Notes: generated from the letters alone by a model not told the origin. DNA of 64,000 bases from Hymenobacter sp. IS2118 (GCF_000715495.1 NZ_JNLX01000072.1:1-64000); one strand, 5' to 3'. Shown: positions 23,342-30,992, counted from the stretch's first letter. Numbers and translations: made by a program.

Positions 23342-23537
23342 CATCCGCGCATCACCATCGACCCGAATAGCTAGCCATGGGCAGCCCACTGTGCGCGGGC
23401 TGCGCTACCCGGTGCAAAACGTGCTCGAATACCTGGCGTCCGGCATGAGCGAAGCCGAAATCCTGGCCGACTATGCGGATTTGGAGGCCGAGGACCTCCG
23501 CGCCTGCCAGGCCTACGCGGCGCAACCTAGCCAGTAG
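23342..23537 (+). pseudogene. DUF433 family antitoxin-like gene broken by a 4-bp duplication
   Basis: DUF433 proteins are small, with an N-terminal RITIDPN block followed by HGxPxxRGxRxPV. Here RITIDPNS is read at 23348-23371 and then hits TAG. The continuation HGQPTVRGLRYPVQNVLEYL, then SGMSEAEILADYADLEAEDL, is in another frame to 23537. At the break TAGC is present twice in tandem (23368-23371 and 23372-23375). Removing one copy restores NSHGQPTVRG exactly. No ATG precedes the intact N-terminal block either. A GTG near 23391 could start a truncated product. The usual DUF5615 PIN-like partner is absent. Confidence 0.8.
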
Positions 23538-23546
23538 TTTTGCCGA

Positions 23547-23882
23547 ATGACACTACACGACAAGGACCTGTCCGTGGCTCCGAATAAGGTGCAGGACTAC
23601 CTGCTGAATCCTGACCATCCCATTGGCGGGGCCAAAGCCCGGTTCTTTATGAGTATTGGGTATTCACGGGAACATTACGAGCAGTTGATTGCGGATTTAA
23701 TGGCACATGGTCACAATGCGGTTGTGACGGAGGAAAAACAATCGCCCTACGGAGTTAAATTTGTTGTAGACGGGCCCATGCTGGCTCCCAATGGCCGGGA
23801 ATACCCCATTCGCACAGTTTGGATGGAACAAATGCCCGGCATACTCGTCTTATTAATCACCGCTCACTTACTTGACCGCTAA
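23547..23882 (+). CDS. DUF6883 domain protein
   Basis: The 111-residue protein matches the DUF6883 pattern: VQDYLLNPDHPIGGAKARFF, then YSREHYEQLIADLMAHG, then VKFVVDGPMLAPNGREYPIR and TVWM with a hydrophobic end. The family often appears as the C-terminal domain of polymorphic toxins or as a stand-alone gene beside DUF4926, and is suspected to be a nuclease-like toxin; biochemical function is unproven. The stop overlaps the next start by one base (TAATG), a sign of translational coupling. It begins 9 bp after the DUF433 pseudogene. Confidence 0.8.
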   Translation: MTLHDKDLSVAPNKVQDYLLNPDHPIGGAKARFFMSIGYSREHYEQLIADLMAHGHNAVVTEEKQSPYGVKFVVDGPMLAPNGREYPIRTVWMEQMPGILVLLITAHLLDR

Positions 23883-24103
23883 TGAAAACCTTCGCTGAAT
23901 TAGACGTTGTCCAGCTGCAGAAAGCGCATCCGGAATGCGGCTTGGCTACTGGTGCCAAGGGTACCGTCGTGATGGTGCACGCGCAAGGTGAGGCCTATGA
24001 GGTAGAGTTTTTGTTGCCCAACGGTTCTACGCAGGCCGTCCTGACACTGCCTGCCGCGGAAGTAGCTGTACCATCCCAGCACTCGATGCGGCACGCCGCC
24101 TAA
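23882..24103 (+). CDS. DUF4926 domain protein (probable partner or immunity protein)
   Basis: The 73-residue protein is a single small beta-barrel-type domain: ELDVVQLQKAHPECGLATGA, then KGTVVMVHAQGEAYEVEFL and TLPAAEV. DUF4926 is widespread, often next to toxin-like genes including DUF6883, and has been proposed as an antitoxin or immunity domain. The ATG overlaps the DUF6883 stop, so the two are almost certainly made together. A clear terminator follows at 24127. Confidence 0.82.
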   Translation: MKTFAELDVVQLQKAHPECGLATGAKGTVVMVHAQGEAYEVEFLLPNGSTQAVLTLPAAEVAVPSQHSMRHAA

Positions 24104-24126
24104 CGTAAAAAGCCAAACCGTCTAAA

Positions 24127-24186
24127 CAACACCCGCCACGCCTCTGCTTCTTCGGAAGCACGCGCACCAGGGCGGGTTTTTTGTTG
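24127..24186 (+). terminator. terminator after the DUF6883/DUF4926 pair
   Basis: AACACCCGCC and GGCGGGTTTTTTGTT close a branched hairpin with an inner GCTTC-TTCG-GAAGC stem. It lies 23 bp after the DUF4926 stop. Confidence 0.85.
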
Positions 24187-24206
24187 CCGTGACCTAAGCT
24201 TCTCTC

Positions 24207-24238
24207 AGCCGCCTTCGCCCCCGGTCGCGGCGGGTGGG
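24207..24238 (+). repeat. GC-rich hairpin repeat, copy 3
   Basis: AGCCGCCTTCGCCCCCGGTC then GCGGCGGGTGGG is identical to copy 2 over 31 bases. The similarity ends at GGGA, where copies 1 and 2 continue GGCGTTT. Confidence 0.85.
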
Positions 24239-24279
24239 ACCAGGCACGTTGATGAAGCGGGCAACTCCGCGAAAGGAAT

Positions 24280-24927
24280 CTACCTGAAGTTGCAGCTGGT
24301 GCCACTCCAGAGGCTGGTGATTTTGGCCGTTTGGCCGGGGCCATCCAGGATGCCGTACAGGCCGGAAGTGGTGGAAAACTCCTGCCCCAGCGTCGATTCA
24401 GCAACCTTCACGGCGTAGGCCCCTTCCAGCTCGGTCCGGGTGGACCCGATGCCGACCCCGGCCATGGTGGTTGGTTTGGGCGTGGCACCGCTGGCGGCTC
24501 CCGCGTACCAGCCCACAAATTGCCATTGCAGGGCAGTGCCGGCCTTTTTCTCCTGAAATACCAGGGTCAGCCCGTTGCTCCACGAAGCCATTTTCAGGGG
24601 GCCGGCCCCGCATTCGCTGTTGATTCCGACGCTCCTGGGCTCGGCTTGCAATACCTTGCTTATTATCCCAATCAATTGCTCCTGGGCCATGCCAAAGGGT
24701 ATTTCCCGGGTGGTGCCCGATGGCTGGCTCACCAGCTGCAGCGCATTCGAGGTCAGGGCGAGCAGCTGCGGGCGGGCCGAACTGCTGGCCGGGGCTGCGA
24801 CCCGGGGCGTCGGCTGCGCCGGGACTGGCGCGGGCGCTTCTGTTGCCGGATTTTGTGCGGCGTCCGGGCTATGCTGGCAGCCAACGAAAAGAGAAGCGAG
24901 CAGGAGCGAGCGCATGAGTTGTTTCAT
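24280..24927 (-). CDS. lipoprotein, hypothetical
   Basis: The 215-residue protein has a lipobox ending at Cys17 (LFVGC) and a Pro/Ala-rich linker (about 20-55). A globular domain follows with PFGMAQEQLIGIISKVLQ, SECGAGPLKMASWSNGLTLV and VGIGSTRTELEGAYAVKV. The two cysteines CGAG...SGTSCNFR could form a disulfide. It is likely anchored to the outer or inner membrane facing the periplasm. No family name is recognised. Divergent from the Crp-type gene. Confidence 0.75.
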   Translation of the reverse strand: MKQLMRSLLLASLFVGCQHSPDAAQNPATEAPAPVPAQPTPRVAAPASSSARPQLLALTSNALQLVSQPSGTTREIPFGMAQEQLIGIISKVLQAEPRSVGINSECGAGPLKMASWSNGLTLVFQEKKAGTALQWQFVGWYAGAASGATPKPTTMAGVGIGSTRTELEGAYAVKVAESTLGQEFSTTSGLYGILDGPGQTAKITSLWSGTSCNFR

Positions 24928-25059
24928 CGTAGTAGCTTATACTGCTTTCGCTTGGCGCAAGGTTGTGGGCCTCCAGCAGCGGCGAGTTGGCATTCGGAGC
25001 GGTGCGCCGGCTAGGGAGGAGTCTGTACCTTGGCGGTGGCGGCTACCTACGCAAAAGCT

Positions 25060-25662
25060 ATGCAGCAACAGTTACGAGCGCACCTGGAGCAAATAGTGCC
25101 GCTGACCGACGCGGAATTCGCCCGGGTGCTGGCGCAGTTCACCAGCCGGCAGCTGCGCAAGCACGAATTTCTGATTCGGGAAGGAGAGCTGGTTCGGGAG
25201 ATATTCTTCGTGGTAAGCGGCTTGCTGCAGCTGGTGCATACCGACGCGGCAGGCTGCGCCCACGTCGTATCGTTTGCGCTCGAAGACTGGTGGGAGGGTG
25301 ACTTTGCCGCTTACCTGGCCCAAACGCCGGCCACGCTCGCGCTGCAATGCCTGGAAGCCACGGCCGTGTGGTGCCTGCCGCTGGCGGGCTACGACTACCT
25401 CTGCCGCCACCTGCCCATGATGACGCGGTTTTTCCTGGTGAAATTTTCGCGGGGCGGAATAGCCGCGCAGCAGCGCATCCTCTCGCTGCTGGCCCTGCCG
25501 GCCCTGCCGGCCCTGCCGGCCCGCGAGCGCTACGAGCTGCTGCTGCGCCAGTACCCCACGCTGCCGCAGCGGGTGTCCAAAACCCTGCTGGCCGCCTACC
25601 TGGGCCTCTCGCGCGAAACCCTGAGCCGGTTGGCCGAGCCAAGGCGAAACGCCCCGAAATAG
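25060..25662 (+). CDS. Crp/Fnr family transcriptional regulator
   Basis: The 200-residue protein has a cyclic-nucleotide-binding-type jelly roll (KHEFLIREGELVREIFFVVS, then GLLQLV) and a C-terminal helix-turn-helix (VSKTLLAAYLGLSRETLSRL). The phosphate-binding RxS arginine of CRP is not present, so a cAMP effector is unlikely; such proteins are common in Bacteroidota. A perfect 9-bp tandem repeat near 25489-25515 encodes ALPALPALPA, in the linker before the DNA-binding domain. It lies 109 bp upstream of the RidA-like gene, which it may regulate. ATG 25060 begins the family-typical N-terminus. Confidence 0.82.
   Translation: MQQQLRAHLEQIVPLTDAEFARVLAQFTSRQLRKHEFLIREGELVREIFFVVSGLLQLVHTDAAGCAHVVSFALEDWWEGDFAAYLAQTPATLALQCLEATAVWCLPLAGYDYLCRHLPMMTRFFLVKFSRGGIAAQQRILSLLALPALPALPARERYELLLRQYPTLPQRVSKTLLAAYLGLSRETLSRLAEPRRNAPK
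25489..25515 (+). repeat. tandem 9-bp repeat inside the regulator gene
   Basis: GCCCTGCCG is repeated three times in tandem, in frame, giving Ala-Leu-Pro units. Copy-number change would lengthen or shorten the linker by three residues without a frameshift. Confidence 0.8.
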
Positions 25663-25771
25663 TGCGCTAAGTCACGGGAAGCAACCGCGTCCGGTCAGGA
25701 CCTTTGCCCCGGAAACTCACCCGCTGCTGCGGCCCCAGTTGGTCGGCCGCGCGCAGCCCTATTTCTTAGCA

Positions 25772-26173
25772 ATGGAAAAACGTATCATCAACCCCTGGCA
25801 GTGGCAGGCGCAAAGTGCCTATCAGCAGGCCGTAGAAGTGCAGCAAGCGTCGGCCACGCTCTACTGCGCCGGGCAGGCCGCCATCGACGCCGAAGGCAAC
25901 CCCAGTACCGGCGACATGCGGGCCCAGCTCCGGCAAGTGCTCGGCAACGTGGAGCAGGTCGTGACCGCTGCCGGCTATCAGTGCCGCGACATCGTGCACC
26001 TGCGCGTATACACCACCGATACCGCTGCGCTGTTTGGCGAAGAAGGCTGCTTCGACGTTTTCACCAGCTGGGTAACCCGGCACGGCATTCAGGCAGCTGC
26101 CACAATGGTAGAAGTCAGCTTCCTGGCCTTCGAAGGGCTGAAAGTAGAAGTGGAAGCCACCGCTGTGCGCTAG
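25772..26173 (+). CDS. RidA/YjgF family protein lacking the catalytic arginine
   Basis: The 133-residue protein has the YjgF/RidA fold: LYCAGQAAIDAEGNPSTGD, then MRAQLRQVLGNVEQVVTAAG, then RVYTTD and a VEVEATAV end. In true imine deaminases the stretch before the last strand reads PARTTVEV, and its Arg binds the substrate carboxylate. Here it reads AAATMVEV, so the Arg is Ala. The protein is therefore probably not a classical 2-aminoacrylate deaminase, and may belong to a divergent Rid subfamily. ATG 25772 gives the standard start. It follows the Crp-type gene. Confidence 0.82.
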   Translation: MEKRIINPWQWQAQSAYQQAVEVQQASATLYCAGQAAIDAEGNPSTGDMRAQLRQVLGNVEQVVTAAGYQCRDIVHLRVYTTDTAALFGEEGCFDVFTSWVTRHGIQAAATMVEVSFLAFEGLKVEVEATAVR

Positions 26174-26191
26174 AGCGGCGGCTGGCCCGCG

Positions 26192-28249
26192 CTACTCCTT
26201 CATCACGCGCTGGGTTTGCTGGAAGCCCTTGCCGCGCAGCTTCAGCAAATAGATGCCCGGCGGCAGGTGGGCGGTGTAGCCGTCGAGCCCGGCCTGGAGC
26301 AGGGCGGGCGGGCCTTGCAGCATCAGCAGCCGGGCACCCTGGGGCAGCGAAACGTCCAGGCTGATGCGCTCGGCACTGGCCGGCACCGCCAGGCTGAATG
26401 CCACCGGGCCCGCCGCGCCGCTGGGGTACGCAAACAGGCGCGTGGCGCCCCGCGCCGGAGCCGCGTTCTGGATGCCCCCAAAATTCACCCCAATCAGCAC
26501 CGGGTCGTGGTCGGAGCTGCGGAAGGGCGTGCTGCTGTCGGTGGCCTCGCCGGCCTGGTCATACTCCAGCATGGCGGGCTCGGCCGCGTTAATATGCCAC
26601 TTCTGCACGTCTACGAAGCCCACCAGGTTGGGCGTCACCACGGCGTGGTCGAGTGAGCCGGTGAGGCCCCGGTATACGTAGGAGCCGCTGGTGGGCGGCG
26701 CGGCGGGCACCAGCCCGGCGGCCCGCATAATGTCGAGCGGGTCTTCCTCGCAGTTGGCGTTGTAGTCGCCGGCGCTCACTACCCGCGCGGCCCCGGCCGG
26801 TATCACGGTTTGGTTGATGAAGGCCACCAGCGCCGTGGCCTGGGTTTTGCGGCGCGCGTTGGAGCCGCCCTGCCCGTCTTTCTGGTCGGCATCGGCCCCG
26901 CTGCCGCTGCCCTTGCTCTTGAAGTGGTTCACCACGAAGCCCAACGTATCGGTCCGGCCCCGACGCTGACTGATAAATACCTGCGCCAGGGGCGGGCGCT
27001 CAAACACCCCCGTCACGGTGGCAATCAGGGCCGGGCCCAGCGGCGTCACCGCCGCCGGCTTGTAGATAATGGCGTTGCGAATCTGGTCGGTGTTGTTGAG
27101 CTGCTTCGCGTCGTCGCCGTCGTTCACCAGCGCGTAGGTGTTGGCGCCCAACACCTGGTTCAGGCCGTTCAGCAGGTCCTGAATGGCCGAATTGGCGCCG
27201 TTGCCATCGTTCTCGATTTCGGTGAGGCCCACCACGTCGGCATTCATCTGGCTGAGCGCGGCAATAATTTTGCTGCGCTGGCGGGCGAAATCGGCTGGGG
27301 TTTTGGCCCCGCGCGCGGTCGGAAAGCCGCCGCCCGCACCGTCGCCATTAAAATAGTTGAGCACGTTGAAGCTGGCCAGCTTCAGGCTGAGTGGCCCAAA
27401 CGTGGGCGGGGCCAGCGGGCGTGGGCTGCGCACAAAGGGCGCCTGGGTGCCGGCCAGCGGCTGCAGGCGCCACTTGCTAAAGCCGTAGCCCAGAATGCCG
27501 CGCAGGTTGCTCACGGTGCTGCCCACGCGCACGGTGCCGGTTTGGGGGTCGAGGTAGGGCGTGGGCGTGGGGTTGTTGGCCGAGCTGCCGTCGTCGAGAA
27601 TCAGGCTGCGGTCGTCGTTGGCGTCCTGGTAGGCATTCACGGCGGCCAGGTTGCGGGTGCCGGCGCTGCTGGTGCCGGTGGCCGGGTCGTCGTTGGGGTC
27701 GATGAGCTGCGTGGGCTGGTAGGTGAGGCCCTGGGCCGAAACGGTGAGCTCGCCGCGCTGCTTGAGGCTGTAGTTGTCGGTGACCATGAGCGGCGCCGCA
27801 AACTGCACCAGCATGCCTTCGTAGCGCTCCAGGTCCCGCGCCGAAAACGCGGCATTCTGGAGCAGCACAAACGCCGGCAGCGCTTGGCCGCTGGCCAGCA
27901 CGGTTACCTGCGGGTCGAGCAGCACGGCTTGGGTGAAAGAGGGCGCGGCGCCATCTTCCCGCACCGCGCCGGTGAGGCGGACCCGGTCGCCCACGGCCAC
28001 GGTCGGGTCGGGCTGTACCACGAAAAGGGCATCTGAGGTGGCGGGGTTGCCATCGGCGGCAGCCGTTTCGTCCTGCACGTAAAAGCCGGCCGGCTTCAAG
28101 CCCTTATACACGCCCGTTACCACGGCTTCAATGGTGTAGGTGCCGGCTTTGGCCTCAGTGCCAGTGCCTTGAATGGAGCCAATGGACTGGGCGTCGGCTT
28201 GGGTCACGCCCAGCAAAAAACCGGCAAAAAGAACAAGCGAAAAGCGCAT
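26192..28249 (-). CDS. secreted ExeM/NucH-like endonuclease/exonuclease/phosphatase with T9SS tail
   Basis: The 685-residue protein has a signal peptide (about 1-20, ending ADA-Q) and an OB-fold-like region (about 40-130) with GVYKGLKPAGFYVQDE. The EEP nuclease domain (about 280-590) has LASFNVLNYFNGDG, VGLTEIENDG, LGFVVNHFKSKG, VVSAGDYNANCEEDPL and the catalytic end FRSSDHDPVLIGV. A C-terminal type IX secretion tail follows (GIYLLKLRGKGFQQTQRVMK). The domain uses divalent metal to cleave phosphodiesters, so it is probably an extracellular DNase used for nutrient scavenging. A paralogue is at 37616-39682. Monocistronic. Confidence 0.9.
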   Translation of the reverse strand: MRFSLVLFAGFLLGVTQADAQSIGSIQGTGTEAKAGTYTIEAVVTGVYKGLKPAGFYVQDETAAADGNPATSDALFVVQPDPTVAVGDRVRLTGAVREDGAAPSFTQAVLLDPQVTVLASGQALPAFVLLQNAAFSARDLERYEGMLVQFAAPLMVTDNYSLKQRGELTVSAQGLTYQPTQLIDPNDDPATGTSSAGTRNLAAVNAYQDANDDRSLILDDGSSANNPTPTPYLDPQTGTVRVGSTVSNLRGILGYGFSKWRLQPLAGTQAPFVRSPRPLAPPTFGPLSLKLASFNVLNYFNGDGAGGGFPTARGAKTPADFARQRSKIIAALSQMNADVVGLTEIENDGNGANSAIQDLLNGLNQVLGANTYALVNDGDDAKQLNNTDQIRNAIIYKPAAVTPLGPALIATVTGVFERPPLAQVFISQRRGRTDTLGFVVNHFKSKGSGSGADADQKDGQGGSNARRKTQATALVAFINQTVIPAGAARVVSAGDYNANCEEDPLDIMRAAGLVPAAPPTSGSYVYRGLTGSLDHAVVTPNLVGFVDVQKWHINAAEPAMLEYDQAGEATDSSTPFRSSDHDPVLIGVNFGGIQNAAPARGATRLFAYPSGAAGPVAFSLAVPASAERISLDVSLPQGARLLMLQGPPALLQAGLDGYTAHLPPGIYLLKLRGKGFQQTQRVMKE

Positions 28250-28359
28250 CGGAAAAGCTACAGGATGAGAATAAGGGCGTAAATATATCGGCCATAAAAT
28301 TCATCGCCCTCAATTCCTCGTTTGCGCCGCTGCCGCGTCAGCCCGCAAAACGGCCTTGC

Positions 28360-28428
28360 GATGTGCGCGGTGAGCGGTTAGGGCTGGCCCTAACGGCTCA
28401 CCAGTCCGAACCGCTCACCGCGCACATC
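28360..28428. repeat. 20-bp perfect inverted repeat spanning a gene end
   Basis: GATGTGCGCGGTGAGCGGTT (28360-28379) is the exact complement of 28409-28428, which is the coding 3' end of the aspartic-protease-like gene. An inner TTAGGGCTGGCCCTAA palindrome (28378-28393) contains that gene's stop. The structure can serve as a 3' hairpin or record a palindromic duplication. Confidence 0.85.
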
Positions 28429-29367
28429 GAAAATGACGGTGTGCCCGACGAAAGGCTCGTTGCCCAGCATGCCGCCCATGCCGGAAAAGCGCATCATCAG
28501 GCTTTGCGCGAGGCTCGTACCTTCAATGTAGGTCACGGTGCGCAGCGGCAGGGCCAAGGTCCCCAGCTGCAGCGCCGCCGTGGTGGCCACCGTGTGCGAA
28601 GTCAGGGTTTTGCCCCAGGAATTGACGCCTACCGTGTGCGTGGGAGCGCCGGGCTGGGCCAGGGTCTGCCAGCTGGCCTGGCTGGTGAGCAGGGTGAATG
28701 CGCTGGCGCCGGAATCGAAAAGCAATTCCTTTTCTTCGCCCTGCAAACCCAGGCGCAGCAGCACGCGACGGTTGGGGAAGGTCAGCGGCACGAAGGTGGC
28801 CCGGCGCGCCAGGCTGTCGGGCGCCTCGGCCAGCAGGCTGAAGCGGCGGCGGGCGTAGTCGAGTACCAGGGCGCGGTCGGCCAGCACATCGGCTCCCAGC
28901 GTGCCGATGACGAAGGGCGCGGTGCTGTCGGCGGGCAGCTGGGCCTCACCCAGGGGCAGCACCCGCAGCCAGTGCGCCCGCACCTGCCCCTGCCCCAGCG
29001 CAAAGCTCACGTTGCGCACGGTATCGAGGCGGGGCGCGCCGGCAAAGGACAGGGCGGGGTAGCGGGCCTGAAGCGCGGCCAGGGAGTTGGCATAAAGTAC
29101 CGAGTAGGGGGCGCCCGTGTCGAACTGTAGGTAGCAGGTGCGGGCGCAGCCGGGCAGTTGCACCGGCACCAGCAGCGCCGCGTGCGGCATGGCCCGGCCC
29201 TGACTCGTATCGGCCCGCCACACAAACTGGCAGGAGGCTGGCAGCCCCGCTACCACCAGCTGATTGGGTGGCGGCAGGAACCGCTGGCGCATGTAGAAAT
29301 AGCCGCCGATGCCGCCGGCCACGAGCAGGGCCAGCACCGAAAAAAGGATTTTGAACAGGGGCCTCAT
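28390..29367 (-). CDS. two-lobed aspartic-protease-like protein, membrane anchored
   Basis: The 325-residue protein has one N-terminal membrane segment (about 7-27). It then has two similar retropepsin-like lobes. Lobe 1 has D83-T-G in LQFDTGAPYSVLY and the flap-side GTLGADVLADRALVLDYARR. Lobe 2 has D218-S-G in LLFDSGASAFTLL and GMLGNEPFVGHTVIFDVRG. A single chain with two DxG motifs resembles the pepsin layout rather than the usual bacterial single-lobe proteins. Protease activity is inferred, not shown. Met at 29367 is placed right before the membrane segment. The gene end forms a palindrome. Confidence 0.75.
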   Translation of the reverse strand: MRPLFKILFSVLALLVAGGIGGYFYMRQRFLPPPNQLVVAGLPASCQFVWRADTSQGRAMPHAALLVPVQLPGCARTCYLQFDTGAPYSVLYANSLAALQARYPALSFAGAPRLDTVRNVSFALGQGQVRAHWLRVLPLGEAQLPADSTAPFVIGTLGADVLADRALVLDYARRRFSLLAEAPDSLARRATFVPLTFPNRRVLLRLGLQGEEKELLFDSGASAFTLLTSQASWQTLAQPGAPTHTVGVNSWGKTLTSHTVATTAALQLGTLALPLRTVTYIEGTSLAQSLMMRFSGMGGMLGNEPFVGHTVIFDVRGERFGLVSR

Positions 29368-29524
29368 GGGAGGGGAGGGGGTTGGTTTGGTATGCTCCAA
29401 AAGTATCCCGCCTCCACCCCGAAGCCCGGCGTCATTTTACCGTCATTTTGCCGCCACTTGAATCAAGTAACTGATTAGCAGGGTATTTATTTGGCATGGT
29501 TTCCTGATAAACACAAAGCCGGCG

Positions 29525-29616
29525 GTCGTGCTGAGCTTGTCGAAGCATCTCTACCGCTTCGTTGAGTCAATTAGATTAGTTGCGCGGTAGAGATGCTTCG
29601 ACAAGCTCAGCATGAC
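29525..29616. repeat. 33-bp inverted repeat (relative of the 3585 palindrome)
   Basis: Arms at 29525-29557 (GTCGTGCTGAGCTTGTCGAA, then GCATCTCTACCGC) and 29584-29616 are complementary with one mismatch, around a 26-base loop. The arms share the GTCrTGCyGAGC...GCATCTC pattern with 3585-3665. It lies between two leftward genes. Confidence 0.9.
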
Positions 29617-29659
29617 CTCTCCTTTTTTGTTTCTGCTCATTCGGGCCCAAGTCTTTTGC

Positions 29660-30268
29660 CTACAATCGGTAGCGGTACACGTCGAGCCGGCCCCGGCGTA
29701 GCTCCCGCTGGTAGTACACCACCGTGAGCACATTGGCCACGTACGTGAGCACCAGCACGCCCAGGAATACGCCCGGCAGTACCACTTGATAGCGGCGGGC
29801 CACCACTTGAGCACCCACCGCCAGCAGGAAGGCGAAAAAGCTGGCCACCTGCCATAGCAACTGAAAGCCCAGCACCCGGCGGCCCAGCGCGGCCACGTGC
29901 GCCGTGCGGTAGCGCCGGGCGCGCCACAGCAGCCACGGCACCACCAAATTGAGGAAGGGCAGCACCAGAAAGCTGAGGGCGCTCAGGTTGAGGAGCTGCA
30001 GAAACTCCGGGTCGTCGCGTAGGGTAGGGGCCGGGACTGGCGGCAGAACTGGCAGCTCCGGCCCGGTTGGTGGGGCCTCGTGGCGTAGGTCCTCCAGCGA
30101 AACCTGCAGGGCTGCGGCCAGGGCCTGCACGGTGTGGCCGCGCGGCACGGTTTCGCCCTGCTCCACCCGCTGAATGGTGCGCAGGCTCACGCCCGATTGT
30201 TCGGCAAGGACTTCCTGAGACATCCCCTTGCTTTTGCGCAGGGCCAAAATGCGGGCGGCAGAAAACAT
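29660..30268 (-). CDS. XRE-type HTH protein with C-terminal membrane domain
   Basis: The 202-residue protein starts with a lambda-repressor-like helix-turn-helix (about 4-62): LRKSKGMSQEVLAEQSGVSL, then RTIQRVEQGETVPRGHTVQ. A Pro-rich linker follows, then a membrane domain with four hydrophobic segments (about 95-115, 130-152, 165-190 and a shorter one) resembling DUF4870. Such membrane-tethered regulators are common in Bacteroidota and may sense the envelope. Signal and target genes are unknown. Monocistronic. Confidence 0.82.
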   Translation of the reverse strand: MFSAARILALRKSKGMSQEVLAEQSGVSLRTIQRVEQGETVPRGHTVQALAAALQVSLEDLRHEAPPTGPELPVLPPVPAPTLRDDPEFLQLLNLSALSFLVLPFLNLVVPWLLWRARRYRTAHVAALGRRVLGFQLLWQVASFFAFLLAVGAQVVARRYQVVLPGVFLGVLVLTYVANVLTVVYYQRELRRGRLDVYRYRL

Positions 30269-30422
30269 AAACCAGCAGCGGGGAAACCCCTCGCCATTTA
30301 AATTGCTTCAAAGGTAGAAGCAGCTGGCGCGGCTTCCAACGCGCCCCGGCAAGGTGCTCGGGCCGTAGCTAGCGGCACCCGTTCGCCGGCTCTCCAACTC
30401 CAACTTGCCGTATACCCAACCC

Positions 30423-30992
30423 ATGATTCCGCTCATAACTCACACGCCTCGCCTGCTGGTATTGGCCGCCAGCCGGGCCCTGCTCACTGCCGAGCTGCAC
30501 AAGCCGCAATATTTTCCCGTGCTACTGGGCGCGGCCTTGCCCGCCGACTGGCCGCCCGGCCAGTACGACCGCGCGGCCATGACCCACTCGCTGGAGCAGC
30601 TCACGGCCGGTGGGCGCACCGCTGCCGGCTGGTATGCCTGGTACGCCCTACGTAAAGTGGAAGGCGACACGCCGCGCACCCTCATCGGGGCCGGCGGCTT
30701 TATGGGCCCGCCCGATGCGGCCGGCATGGCTGAAATTGGGTTTGCCATTGCCGCCGATTGGCGCGGCCAGGGGCTGGCTACCGAGCTGGTAGCCGGGCTG
30801 GTGCAGCAGGCCGCTGCCACCGGTATGGTGCTACAACTGGTGGCCCACACCGATGCCGACAACCTGGCCGCGCAGCATGTGCTGGCTGGCAACGGGTTTG
30901 AGCCAGAGGGCATCACCCCCGATGGCCGCCTGCGCTTCGAGCGCGCGGTGGTGCCGGCGGCCGATGCGACGTTGGGAGCAGCCAGCGCGTAG
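30423..30992 (+). CDS. GNAT family N-acetyltransferase
   Basis: The 189-residue protein has the GNAT fold of the RimJ/RimL type. It contains TPRLLVLAASRALLTAELH at the N-terminus, GAGGFMGPPDAAGMAEIGFA in the middle, the acetyl-CoA pyrophosphate loop DWRGQGLATELV, and the terminal DNLAAQHVLAGNGFEPEG. It would transfer acetyl from acetyl-CoA to an amine; the substrate is unknown. ATG 30423 precedes the first conserved strand. Confidence 0.87.
   Translation: MIPLITHTPRLLVLAASRALLTAELHKPQYFPVLLGAALPADWPPGQYDRAAMTHSLEQLTAGGRTAAGWYAWYALRKVEGDTPRTLIGAGGFMGPPDAAGMAEIGFAIAADWRGQGLATELVAGLVQQAAATGMVLQLVAHTDADNLAAQHVLAGNGFEPEGITPDGRLRFERAVVPAADATLGAASA

Noticed and set aside
22857..24238. Integron attC array or CRISPR array
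   Set aside because: There are only three repeats at irregular spacing, no GTTRRRY/RYYYAAC core sites, no integrase and no cas genes. The cassette-like layout is noted, but neither system is supported.
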